From: Hamadaea sp.
GTDB taxonomy: Bacteria; Actinomycetota; Actinomycetes; Mycobacteriales; Micromonosporaceae
NCBI RefSeq assembly: GCF_013362815.1
Contig: NZ_JABFVK010000005.1
Coordinates: 1 to 41,857 of the forward strand
Length of the DNA: 41,857 bases
Direction of reading: 5' to 3'
Shown one piece after another: positions 14,011-22,321 of this stretch. The notes under the pieces are model-generated. The model was not told the origin of the DNA, ran no database searches, and saw nothing but the letters and a program-made list of their open reading frames with translations. Both the position numbers and the translations under genes were made by a program. How positions within the stretch are numbered: the stretch's first letter is position 1; each line of letters opens with the position of its first letter.

Positions 14011-16170
14011 ATGCAGGCTCGGACGCTGACTCCGGCGATGATCTTCGGTAACCAGGTTCGTTACGTTGTCCCGCTGTTCCAGCGCCCTTACGTCTGGACC
14101 GAGCAGGACCAGTGGGCTCCGCTGTGGGATGACGTCCACCGCATTGCCGAGCAGCTCCTAGCCGGGCCTGCGGGCTATGGACTGCAGCAACCGCCGGTGC
14201 ACTTCCTCGGCGCGATCGTCCTCGATCAGCCGTTGACGCCGACCGGCTACATCGGCGTACGCCATGTGGTGGACGGGCAACAACGCCTCACGACGCTCCA
14301 GCTGATGCTGGACGCCGCGGAGTGGGTGGCTTCCCGACATGGTGCCGCCATCGACGCGCAGGCGCTCCGAGTCCTTGTCTTGAACGAGTCAGCGATTACG
14401 CCGCATCCCCACGAGGTGTACAAGGTCTGGCCGACGGATCGGGATCAAGCTGCTTTCCTCGCAGCGATGGACAACTCCACGGAGGTGCCTAGCGAACTCA
14501 AGTACAGCGCCGTCGCCCGGGCCCATCAGTTCTTCACCGGGGCCATCGAAAAGTGGGCGATCATCTCCGACGACCCAGCCCAGACAACCGCCCGGATCCG
14601 AGCGCTTGCGCTGACCCTTCGTGAGCATCTCAAGATGGTCGTCATCGATCTCGAACCCGGCGACAACGCCCAAGTGATCTTCGAGACGCTCAACCACCGT
14701 GGCGCCCCGCTACTCGCAGCGGACCTAATAAAAAACCTGGTCTTTCAAACTGCCGCGATCCAAGGACTCGATACAGCCGAGCTGTACAACCGATACTGGC
14801 GCGAGCTGGACAGTGACTACTGGCGTCAGAAGGTCGCCCGCGGCCGTCAGTACATCCCGCGCATCGACATCTTCGTCAACTATTGGCTGGTCATGCACCT
14901 CCGACACGAGGTGCCGGCCGACCGGATCTTTGTGGAATTCCGCGACCATCTTATGGCTGGTCAGTCGGCGATCGAACCGACCCTGGCTGAGCTGGCGCAG
15001 GACGCCGCCATCTACCGGACCTTGGATTCCCATGCTGCAAGCTCCGCTATAGGGCGCTTCCACTACCGCACCATCCAGGCGCTCGATTCCGCAGTCGTAA
15101 CCCCGTTCCTGCTGGCCCTATTGCGTCAACCTACCGGCGCTCTCTCGGTCGCCCAACGGGACAAGGCCCTCGCCGCGCTTGAGAGCTGGCTCATTCGTCG
15201 AGCGGTGTGCCGGTTGACCAGTAAGGACATCAACCGGCTGGTCATCGATCTTTTGCAGAAGCTTGCCGAAGCCGACCCGGCTTCGGCCGGCGACGCCACA
15301 GAAGCGTTTCTATTGGCGCAGACTGCCGACTCCCGGGTGTGGCCGACGGATTCGATGGTTCTGGAAGCACTCGCGTCGATGCCGGCGTACAAGGTGCTGT
15401 TACGCGGTCGCCTTCGTATGCTTCTCGAGGCAATCGAGGATCACCGACGCACCGGCAAGAGCGAGCAGGCCGGATGTCCCAGAGGCCTCACCATCGAGCA
15501 CGTCATGCCGCAGGCGTGGCGCGAACACTGGGTGCCCGACCTCGACGCCGACATTGACCCGGCAAAACGGGATCAATTGCTCCACACACTCGGCAACCTG
15601 ACTCTCGTCAACAACAAGCTCAATCCCGCCATGTCCAATCGTCCCTGGACCGACGCCAGCGCCCAGAGCCGAGGACTGGGGGGCAGCGGCAAGCGGTCGG
15701 AACTCCTCCACCACAGCACACTCAAGATCAATGCCGATCTCGTCGAACTGGCTCCCGAGGGCTGGCATGATGCAGCCATTCAGCAGCGAACGAAGGCGCT
15801 CGCGACGGTCATCACCGAGATTTGGCATAGGCCCGGCCAGGATCTGGCAAGTGCAGTCACTTTGGCGGACGCTGAGCTCGAGACGCTTCCCACGACAGAA
15901 CTCGCCGACATCGAGCAATCGCCGAGCACAAGGATCAGCAAGTACGAGCCCATCACCGAATGGCTCAAGGCTCAGACGGCCGACGCTCTGCCGCTGAGCT
16001 TCACGGAGCTGGAGGACATCCTCGGCCAGCTCCTTCCACCGTCCGCCCGACAGCATGCGCCGTACTGGTACGACCATCAGAATTCCCTCGGAAAAGCCAT
16101 CAAAGCGGCAGGCTACCGACCTCAAGGTGCCGACTTGACGGCTGAGCAGGTCACGCTCGTTCGCGATTGA
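14011..16170 (+). CDS. GmrSD-type DUF262-DUF1524 restriction protein with extra C-terminal domain
   Basis: The product has 719 residues. The start at 14011 has GGAAGGGA upstream; an open extension to 13876 has none. The DUF262 part shows VPLFQRPYVW (about 20-29), DGQQRLTTLQ (88-97, the nucleotide-hydrolysis motif of GmrS/DndB-like proteins) and FETLNHRGAPLLAADLIKN. The DUF1524 part is an HNH nuclease: TIEHVMPQAW at about 494-503 and LGNLTLVNNKLNP. Such single-chain GmrSD enzymes cut DNA with modified bases, for example glucosylated phage DNA. The last 80 residues (KYEPITEWL ... LSFTELEDILGQLLPPSAR ...) form a separate domain that I associate with DUF7662, from memory. GC content looks lower than the neighbours. 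Confidence 0.87.
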   Translation: MQARTLTPAMIFGNQVRYVVPLFQRPYVWTEQDQWAPLWDDVHRIAEQLLAGPAGYGLQQPPVHFLGAIVLDQPLTPTGYIGVRHVVDGQQRLTTLQLMLDAAEWVASRHGAAIDAQALRVLVLNESAITPHPHEVYKVWPTDRDQAAFLAAMDNSTEVPSELKYSAVARAHQFFTGAIEKWAIISDDPAQTTARIRALALTLREHLKMVVIDLEPGDNAQVIFETLNHRGAPLLAADLIKNLVFQTAAIQGLDTAELYNRYWRELDSDYWRQKVARGRQYIPRIDIFVNYWLVMHLRHEVPADRIFVEFRDHLMAGQSAIEPTLAELAQDAAIYRTLDSHAASSAIGRFHYRTIQALDSAVVTPFLLALLRQPTGALSVAQRDKALAALESWLIRRAVCRLTSKDINRLVIDLLQKLAEADPASAGDATEAFLLAQTADSRVWPTDSMVLEALASMPAYKVLLRGRLRMLLEAIEDHRRTGKSEQAGCPRGLTIEHVMPQAWREHWVPDLDADIDPAKRDQLLHTLGNLTLVNNKLNPAMSNRPWTDASAQSRGLGGSGKRSELLHHSTLKINADLVELAPEGWHDAAIQQRTKALATVITEIWHRPGQDLASAVTLADAELETLPTTELADIEQSPSTRISKYEPITEWLKAQTADALPLSFTELEDILGQLLPPSARQHAPYWYDHQNSLGKAIKAAGYRPQGADLTAEQVTLVRD

Positions 16171-16242
16171 CCTCAGCGCAGGTTGCCGGTGCGCATTGCC
16201 GACGTACGCGAAATGGGTGTGAACGGCATATGACGTGCTGGG

Positions 16243-16248
16243 TAGCCT
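16243..16248 (+). promoter_or_regulatory. -10 box for a leaderless ABC transporter mRNA
   Basis: TAGCCT at 16243-16248 is followed by six bases and the ATG at 16255, so transcription would start at or next to the start codon. No ribosome site is present. Confidence 0.5.
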
Positions 16249-16254
16249 GAGGTC

Positions 16255-18123
16255 ATGCCCCCACGCCTTCCGCATCGTGATCCCGGCGTCCCCGACACTC
16301 GAAGTCCGTTTCGTTACCTTTGGTGGCTCGTCACCGCGCAGAAGGCTCGCGTACTGCGGGGCAGCGTCGTCGGCACGCTCTGGATGGTGGGGTTGTCCGT
16401 ACGCCCGCTGCTGATCGCCCGCGCGATCGACGACGGGTTGCGTACGGGGGACACGGAGGCGTTGCTGTTCTGGGTCGGTTGCATCGTGCTGGCCGGCATG
16501 GTGCTGGCCTGGCTGGGAATCACCCGGCATCGGACCATGACGTTCATCCGGGAGGACGCGACCGCCCGGTCGGCGCAGGTGCTTCTCCAGCACATCACGC
16601 GGGTCGGGTCCGTTCTGCCCAAGAAGATCACTTCGGGCGAAGTCGCGACCGTCGGGGGCACCGACGTCACGCAGATCTCGTGGGCGCTGACGATGACCGG
16701 GCCTGGGGTCGGCGCGGTGTTGGCGTCCGCCGTGGCCGCGGTGGTGCTCTGGTCGGTGAATCCGATGCTCGCCCTATTCGTGCTGCTGGGCGTACCAGTA
16801 GTGGCGGGCTGTGTGTGGCCGCTGCTCTCCCGGCTGCAAGGCGTGGACAGCAGCTACCGGCATGAACTGGGCATCTTGACCGCCCGAGCCGGGGACATCG
16901 TGTCCGGTCTGCGAGTGCTGGCCGGCGTCGGCGGCCGCGATCTCTTCCTGCGCCGGTACGCCGCCCGGTCGCAGACCTTGCTGGACAAGGGATACCGCGT
17001 CGGGTCGATCATGAGCTGGGTGCAGGCGCTGACCGTCGGCATCCCCGGCCTCTTCCTGGCGCTCGTGGTCTGGCTGGCGGCCCGGATGGCGGCGAACGGC
17101 GACATCAGCGTCGGCGAGCTCGTCGCGGTCTACGGCTACGTCGCGATCCTCATCGTGCCGGTGTGGTTCCTGCTCGAAGGCGGCTACATGGCCGTACGCG
17201 GCCTGGTCGGGGCGCGCCGCATGATCAATGTGCTGCGGATCGAGCCGGACGAGGTGGGCGCAACCGGTCGGGAGCCGGGTCCGGAGGTGAACTCGGCGCT
17301 GCACGATCCCGAGTCCGGACTGATCGTCCCGCCCGCCCGCATGATCGGGGTGGCCTGCGACGACCCGGCGGAGGCGATGGCCATCGCCGACCGGCTGGGC
17401 CGGTTCTCGGCCGAGCCCGCCGAGCAGACGGCGACCTGGGGCGGCCTGCCGATCACGAGCGTCGACCTGGCCGAGGTACGCGAACGGATCCTGGTCGCCG
17501 ACCACGAGTCGTACCTGTTCGCGGGCACCCTTCGCGAGGTGCTGACCGGCAGCGCCGACCCCGCCGGCCCCGAAGACGGCGGCACACCCGAGAAGCAGAT
17601 CAGGGTTCCGGGTCGAATCATGGGTCAAGATTCGACCCGGAACCCTGATCCAGCGCCAAAGACAGCGCCCAAGACAGCGCGAGAGCCAGCGCCGGAGGCG
17701 ATAGCAAAAGCGGTGTACACCGCGTCAGCGGACGACGTGGTCGAGTCCCTCCAGGCCGGCCTGGAAGAGCCGATCGACAGCCGGGGCCGCAATCTCTCGG
17801 GCGGCCAGCGCCAGCGCGTACGCCTGGCGAGAGCGCTGCTCGCCGAGCCGGAGTTGCTGATCCTCATCGACCCGACGTCGGCGGTCGACTCGCATACGGA
17901 GGCTCGGATCGCCGCCCGGTTGAGAGATCACCGCGCCGGGCGTACGACGGTCGTCTTCGCGACCTCTCCCCTGCTGCTCGCCGGAACCGACGAGGTCACC
18001 TACATCTCGCAGAAGAAGGTCATGGCCACCGGCAGGCACGAGGAACTGCTCGAGGAAGCGCCCGGATATCGGGCGCTCGTGGCGCGCGACACCGAGGACG
18101 AGACGACGGGAGCGGCGCGATGA
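16255..18123 (+). CDS. ABC exporter half-transporter A, catalytically degenerate NBD
   Basis: The product has 622 residues: a six-helix exporter membrane domain (about 20-320), then an ATPase domain. The NBD has lost its own nucleotide site. The Walker A position reads RMIGVACDDPAEAM with no GKS/T, the Q-loop Gln is Asp (VADHESYLF), the Walker B Glu is Pro (ILIDPTSAVD), and the switch His is missing (FATSPLLL). The trans-acting motifs are intact: LSGGQRQRVRLA at about 512-523 and the D-loop SAVD. It therefore supplies the signature for the partner's site. An in-frame insert of about 34 codons (17598-17699) made of a palindrome and a 12-base tandem repeat lies before the signature. The stop overlaps the next ATG. 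Confidence 0.88.
   Translation: MPPRLPHRDPGVPDTRSPFRYLWWLVTAQKARVLRGSVVGTLWMVGLSVRPLLIARAIDDGLRTGDTEALLFWVGCIVLAGMVLAWLGITRHRTMTFIREDATARSAQVLLQHITRVGSVLPKKITSGEVATVGGTDVTQISWALTMTGPGVGAVLASAVAAVVLWSVNPMLALFVLLGVPVVAGCVWPLLSRLQGVDSSYRHELGILTARAGDIVSGLRVLAGVGGRDLFLRRYAARSQTLLDKGYRVGSIMSWVQALTVGIPGLFLALVVWLAARMAANGDISVGELVAVYGYVAILIVPVWFLLEGGYMAVRGLVGARRMINVLRIEPDEVGATGREPGPEVNSALHDPESGLIVPPARMIGVACDDPAEAMAIADRLGRFSAEPAEQTATWGGLPITSVDLAEVRERILVADHESYLFAGTLREVLTGSADPAGPEDGGTPEKQIRVPGRIMGQDSTRNPDPAPKTAPKTAREPAPEAIAKAVYTASADDVVESLQAGLEEPIDSRGRNLSGGQRQRVRLARALLAEPELLILIDPTSAVDSHTEARIAARLRDHRAGRTTVVFATSPLLLAGTDEVTYISQKKVMATGRHEELLEEAPGYRALVARDTEDETTGAAR
17598..17699 (-). repeat. Composite palindrome-plus-tail repeat, copy 1 (inside ABC gene)
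   Basis: Perfect 22-bp arms at 17598-17619 and 17629-17650 (starting GATCAGGGTTCCGGG) surround a 9-base loop. They are followed by four imperfect 12-base units (AGCGCCAAAGAC type, 17652-17699). The hairpin and the adjoining tail CTTTGGCGCTG match copy 2 at 28790-28900 in the opposite orientation. Here it is translated in frame (KQIRVPGRIMGQDSTR..., then PKTAPKT...). Confidence 0.9.
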
Positions 18124-19850
18124 AGAAGGGGTTGCCGGTCGCCGATCGCAAGACGGTCTGGCGCGAGACCGCCGAGCTCACCAAGCGCGAGCGGAAGGTC
18201 GTCGTCGCCGCAGTCGCGCTGCACATCGTGGCCGCGCTCGCCGGCCTGGGCGGGCCGTACCTGCTCGGCCGAATCGTCAACGTGGTGACCGCCGGCGGTG
18301 GTACATCCGATGTGGACAAACTCGCGCTGGCGGTCGGGGCCTGCGTACTCGTTCAGGTACTCGTGTCGCGTCAGGCGCAGTACCTCGGCCACCGGTTCGG
18401 CGAACGTGCCAACGCCCGGCTCCGCGAGGACTTCGTCGCCCGGACGTTGGCGCTGCCCGTCTCGGCGGTCGAACGGGCCGGCACCGGCGATCTGGCCACT
18501 CGCAGCTCGGTCGACGTCGCCGCAGTCGGCAACACCGTGCGTACCGTGGTTCCGACGCTCCTGATCTCCGCGATCCAGCTGCTGCTGATCTTCGGCGCCG
18601 TGATCGTGCTGAATCCGCTGCTCGGGCTGGTCGCGCTGGCCGGCGTACCCACCACTGCCGCCGTGGCACGCTGGTATCTCCGGCGGGCCAGTCCGGCGTA
18701 CCTCCGAGAAGGCGAGACGGCCTCGGAGTTGACCGAAGCCTTGACCACGACGGCCGAAGGAGGCCGCACCGTCGAGGCCTTGCGGCTGGCCGAGGAGCGG
18801 GTGGCGCACGGGACCGGCAAGATCGGGCAGCAGTGGCAGGCGCGCCGCCGGACGCTCGCGTTGCGCTCGGTGTTCTTCCCGATCGTCGAGGCCGGCTACG
18901 CGCTGCCCGCCGCCGCGATGCTGCTCGCGGGCGGCTTCTTCCTGCGGCACGGGGTCAGCCTCGGCGTCGTCGTCAGCGCCACGCTCTACGTCCAGCAGGC
19001 CATCGACCCGCTCGACAAGGTGATGATCTGGCTCGAACAGGCCCAGCGCGGGCTCGCGTCGTTCGCGCGCGTGCTGGGCGTCGGCATGGTGCCACCCGAG
19101 CCCCGCGGCGAGGTTCCGGCCGTGAACCAGCGCGAGCTGGTCGTCCGCGGCGCGAGGTTCGCCTACGGTGACGGGCACGACGTGCTCCACGGCATCGATC
19201 TAGCGGTACGCCCAGGGGAGCGGTTGGCGATAGTGGGTCCGTCCGGGGCCGGCAAGTCCACATTGGCGCGCCTGCTGGCGGGGATCGACGCGCCGCGCGA
19301 AGGGGTCGTGACGCTCGGCGGGCTCGCGGTGACGGCGATCGACCCGGCCGAACGACGTCGCCGGATTGCGCTGGTGACCCAGGAACACCATGTGTTCATG
19401 GGCAGTCTGCGGGACAACCTGGCGTTCGCCGCCCCCGGTGCGACCGACGACGACATGCTCGAAGCGCTCGTCGCCGTCGGGGCCGACTGGTACGCCGATC
19501 TCCCGGACGGCTTGGACACCGAACTCGGCGACGGCGTGCGTACGCTGGGCCCGGCCGACGCACAGCAGCTGGCGTTGGCCCGGCTGGTGCTGGCCGATCC
19601 GCATACGCTGATCCTCGACGAGGCGACTGCGGCGCTCGACCCGACGACGGCGCGCCGGACCGAACGGGCGCTGGCCGCCGTCCTCGAAGGACGGACGGTG
19701 ATCGCGATCGCGCACCGGCTGAACACCGCCCACGACGCCGACCGGGTCGCGGTGCTCGAAGGGGGCCGGGTCAGCGAACTCGGGAGCCACGACGACCTCG
19801 TACGCGCTGGTGGCGCCTACGCTTCGCTCTGGCGCTCCTGGCACGGCTGA
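18120..19850 (+). CDS. ABC exporter half-transporter B, active NBD with degenerate signature
   Basis: The product has 576 residues. The membrane domain (about 20-310) is followed by an NBD with a complete cis nucleotide site: Walker A GPSGAGKST, Q-loop VTQEHHVF, Walker B LILDEATAALD with catalytic Glu, and H-loop IAHRLNTA. The signature is lost: LGPADAQQLALAR replaces LSGGQ. It pairs with the upstream protein, and the ATG overlaps its stop (ATGA at 18120-18123). The only functional composite site is this protein's Walker A/B with the partner's LSGGQ. The substrate is unknown; exporters of this heterodimer class move drugs, peptides or lipids. Confidence 0.9.
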   Translation: MKKGLPVADRKTVWRETAELTKRERKVVVAAVALHIVAALAGLGGPYLLGRIVNVVTAGGGTSDVDKLALAVGACVLVQVLVSRQAQYLGHRFGERANARLREDFVARTLALPVSAVERAGTGDLATRSSVDVAAVGNTVRTVVPTLLISAIQLLLIFGAVIVLNPLLGLVALAGVPTTAAVARWYLRRASPAYLREGETASELTEALTTTAEGGRTVEALRLAEERVAHGTGKIGQQWQARRRTLALRSVFFPIVEAGYALPAAAMLLAGGFFLRHGVSLGVVVSATLYVQQAIDPLDKVMIWLEQAQRGLASFARVLGVGMVPPEPRGEVPAVNQRELVVRGARFAYGDGHDVLHGIDLAVRPGERLAIVGPSGAGKSTLARLLAGIDAPREGVVTLGGLAVTAIDPAERRRRIALVTQEHHVFMGSLRDNLAFAAPGATDDDMLEALVAVGADWYADLPDGLDTELGDGVRTLGPADAQQLALARLVLADPHTLILDEATAALDPTTARRTERALAAVLEGRTVIAIAHRLNTAHDADRVAVLEGGRVSELGSHDDLVRAGGAYASLWRSWHG

Positions 19851-19875
19851 CCCCTCCGCACTTTACGGCTGCGGG

Positions 19876-22281
19876 TCAGGAGCGCTTGCCCAGCAGAGCC
19901 CGCGCCGCCGCCGAGATGAACCGCTCGATCTCGGAGCCGAACGGGTTCTCGTGCACCATGTAGGTCCAGGTGGAGGTCGGCCGGGGCAGGTCGGAGTCGG
20001 CCGTGGTCCACTCGGGGTCGGTCAGGTCGGCCTCGGCGAAGGTCTCCAGCGTGCTGGCCTGGATGCCGTCGATCAGCTCCTTGAACGCCGGGATCGCGAC
20101 CCGGTGGTACTCGTCGAGCGGATCCTGGCGGCCGAGCGCGCGCAGGTGGACGCCTTCGCGTACGTCGGACAGCATCGCGAGGTGGTCGGCCCAGGCCCGG
20201 TCGAGGTGGGCCAGCGCGATCAGGCGAGCGGCGTTCTCGGTCGCCTCGTCACCGATCTCGTCGGCGATCTCGTCGTAGCGTTCCTTGTCCGCTTCGAGAA
20301 CCCACCGCGCGGCGAGGTCGCTGTTGAGCAGCTCCCGGCGCTTGGCGGCCAGCAGCTGCCGCTGCCGCTCCACGAGCACGCCGTACTTCCAGGTGTTGCG
20401 GTGGATCTCGAAGTGCACGCCTTCGGAGACCTTCTGGGCGTGGCTGACGGAGTAATCGACCTCAGGCCCGGTCATCCGGCCGTCGGCGGCGACGTTGGCC
20501 GTGAACGGCTCGCCGTTGCGCACGATGAGGCTGTCCTCGGGGCTGACGAAGAACACGGAGCCACCGGGGTCGCCCTGGCGGCCGGCGCGGCCGCGGAGCT
20601 GGTCGTCGACGCGGCGGCTGTCGTGCCGGCCGGCGCCGATGACGTAAAGGCCGCCCGCCTCGACGACCTCGTCCCGGTCGCGCTCGTCCCGGCCGCCGAG
20701 CCGGATGTCGGTGCCCCGACCGGCCATCTGGGTCGACACGGTGACCCGGCCCAGCGCACCGGCCTCGGCGATGATCGCGGCCTCTTCGGCGTCGTTCTTG
20801 GCGTTCAGGACGACGCATTCGATGCCGGCTTCGCGCAACGACCGGGCGAGCCGCTCGGACTCGGCCACGTCGAGGGTGCCGATCAGGACCGGGCGGCTCT
20901 TCTCGTGCGCCTCGGCGACCTCGGCGATGATCGCGTCTTCCTTCTCCTCCGCGGTCGCGTACACCCGGTCGTCTTCGTCGACGCGGATCGACGGAGTGTT
21001 CGGCGGGATCACGGCGACCTCGAGGCGGTAGAACTCCCGCAGCTCGTCGCCGACGTTGACGGCGGTGCCGGTCATGCCGCAGACCGTCGGGTAGAGCCCG
21101 ACGAAGCCCTGCACGGTGATGGTCGCGAGGATCTCGCCCTCGGCCGTCGAGTGCACGCCCTCCTTCGCCTCGACCGCCGCCTGCAGCCCGTCCGGCCAGC
21201 GACGACGCTGGGCGACCCGGCCGCGTACGCTGTCGACGAGCTGAACCTGCCCGTCGCGGACGATGTAGTCGACATCCCGATGCACGAGTACGCGCGCATG
21301 CAGCGCCAGGTTGATCGCGGTGAGCTTGTCGAGGTTCTCCTTGGCGTACAGGTCGATGCCGTCCCACTCGCGTTCGACCAGCCGGGCGCCCGCCTCGGTC
21401 AGCTGAACGCTGCGCCCGCCCTCGACCCGGATGAAGTCCCGCGCCTTCTCCATCTTCGCCACGATCTCGGCGGCCTTCTGCGCCGGCGAGACGAGCTCCT
21501 CCACGCTGCCGGCCAGCACCAGCGGCACCCGGGCCTCGTCGATGAGGATGAAGTCGGCCTCGTCGAGGATCAGCGTCGCCAGACCGGGCATGACCTCGTC
21601 ACCCTTAGAAGTGACGAGCTGGTCACGGAGGAAGTCGAAACCGGCCTCGCTGACGGACGCATAGGTCACGTCACAGGCGTACGCCGCGGCCCGCTCGTCG
21701 TGCGTCGAGGTCTCGCCGATCGAACCGACGGTGAGGCCGAGCAGCTCGTACACCGGGCGCATCCACTCGGCGTCCCGATGGGCCAGGTAGTCGTTGACCG
21801 TCATGATCTGCACGCGCGCGCCCCGGGAGGCGTACCCGAACGCGGCGATCGCGGCGGCCAGGGTCTTGCCTTCACCGGTGGCCATCTCGACGACCGTGCC
21901 GGCCAGCATCGACATCGCGCCGAGCAGCTGCGTGTCGAACGCGCGCTCGTCCAGCGCCCGGCGAGCGGCCTCCCGGCCGAGCGCGCAGATCTCCACGAGA
22001 TCGTCGTCGTCGATCATCACCGGCTGGGCCCGCTGGAGCGAGTCCACGTATTCGGGGGACTCGTCCGGCTCGCCGTCGTCGGCCGCCTCCGACGCGCCGG
22101 TCAGCCGGTCACCCAGCTCGATGGCCCGCGCCTTCAGCTCGTCGTCGGACAGCGCCTTCAGCTCCTCCTCCAGCTCCTCGATCCGAGGCAGCAGGGCCTC
22201 GAACGGGGCGAGGCTGACGGTCGAGCCGGGGCGTTGCATGAACGTACGCAGCTTCTGGCGGAACTTCGTGGCGAGACCCAT
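19876..22281 (-). CDS. secA2: Accessory preprotein translocase ATPase SecA2
   Basis: The product has 801 residues. Motor motifs are present: Walker A ATGEGKT at 134-140, the DEAD region LILDEADFILIDEAR, MAGRGTDIRLGG and the GRAGRQGDPG motif. It lacks the C-terminal zinc-binding tail of housekeeping SecA and is shorter (about 800 rather than 900 or more residues), as for actinobacterial SecA2. An acidic insert (DDGEPDESPEYVD, then a DDDD run) follows the N-terminal helix. It would power export of a subset of proteins through SecYEG. It is monocistronic and convergent with the ABC operon. No secretion substrate is obvious nearby. Confidence 0.9.
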   Translation of the reverse strand: MGLATKFRQKLRTFMQRPGSTVSLAPFEALLPRIEELEEELKALSDDELKARAIELGDRLTGASEAADDGEPDESPEYVDSLQRAQPVMIDDDDLVEICALGREAARRALDERAFDTQLLGAMSMLAGTVVEMATGEGKTLAAAIAAFGYASRGARVQIMTVNDYLAHRDAEWMRPVYELLGLTVGSIGETSTHDERAAAYACDVTYASVSEAGFDFLRDQLVTSKGDEVMPGLATLILDEADFILIDEARVPLVLAGSVEELVSPAQKAAEIVAKMEKARDFIRVEGGRSVQLTEAGARLVEREWDGIDLYAKENLDKLTAINLALHARVLVHRDVDYIVRDGQVQLVDSVRGRVAQRRRWPDGLQAAVEAKEGVHSTAEGEILATITVQGFVGLYPTVCGMTGTAVNVGDELREFYRLEVAVIPPNTPSIRVDEDDRVYATAEEKEDAIIAEVAEAHEKSRPVLIGTLDVAESERLARSLREAGIECVVLNAKNDAEEAAIIAEAGALGRVTVSTQMAGRGTDIRLGGRDERDRDEVVEAGGLYVIGAGRHDSRRVDDQLRGRAGRQGDPGGSVFFVSPEDSLIVRNGEPFTANVAADGRMTGPEVDYSVSHAQKVSEGVHFEIHRNTWKYGVLVERQRQLLAAKRRELLNSDLAARWVLEADKERYDEIADEIGDEATENAARLIALAHLDRAWADHLAMLSDVREGVHLRALGRQDPLDEYHRVAIPAFKELIDGIQASTLETFAEADLTDPEWTTADSDLPRPTSTWTYMVHENPFGSEIERFISAAARALLGKRS

Positions 22282-22321
22282 GCCCGCAAAGGTACAAGGC
22301 GATGGGCGATCGGAGGAGACC

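Noticed and set aside
16168-16255. Inverted repeat TGACCTCAG / CTGAGGTCA flanking the ABC promoter
   Set aside because: Nine-base arms about 70 bases apart, overlapping a stop and a start codon; plausible by chance.
15400-16593. Minus-strand frame spanning the end of the GmrSD gene and the start of the ABC gene
   Set aside because: It crosses two real genes in opposite sense and has no domain.
16255-18123. ABC gene A as a pseudogene because its ATP-binding motifs are missing
   Set aside because: The frame is intact, translation is coupled to gene B, and exactly the motifs needed in trans (LSGGQ and D-loop) are conserved.
19876-22281. Housekeeping SecA1
   Set aside because: It is shorter and lacks the C-terminal zinc-binding tail; motifs and length fit SecA2.
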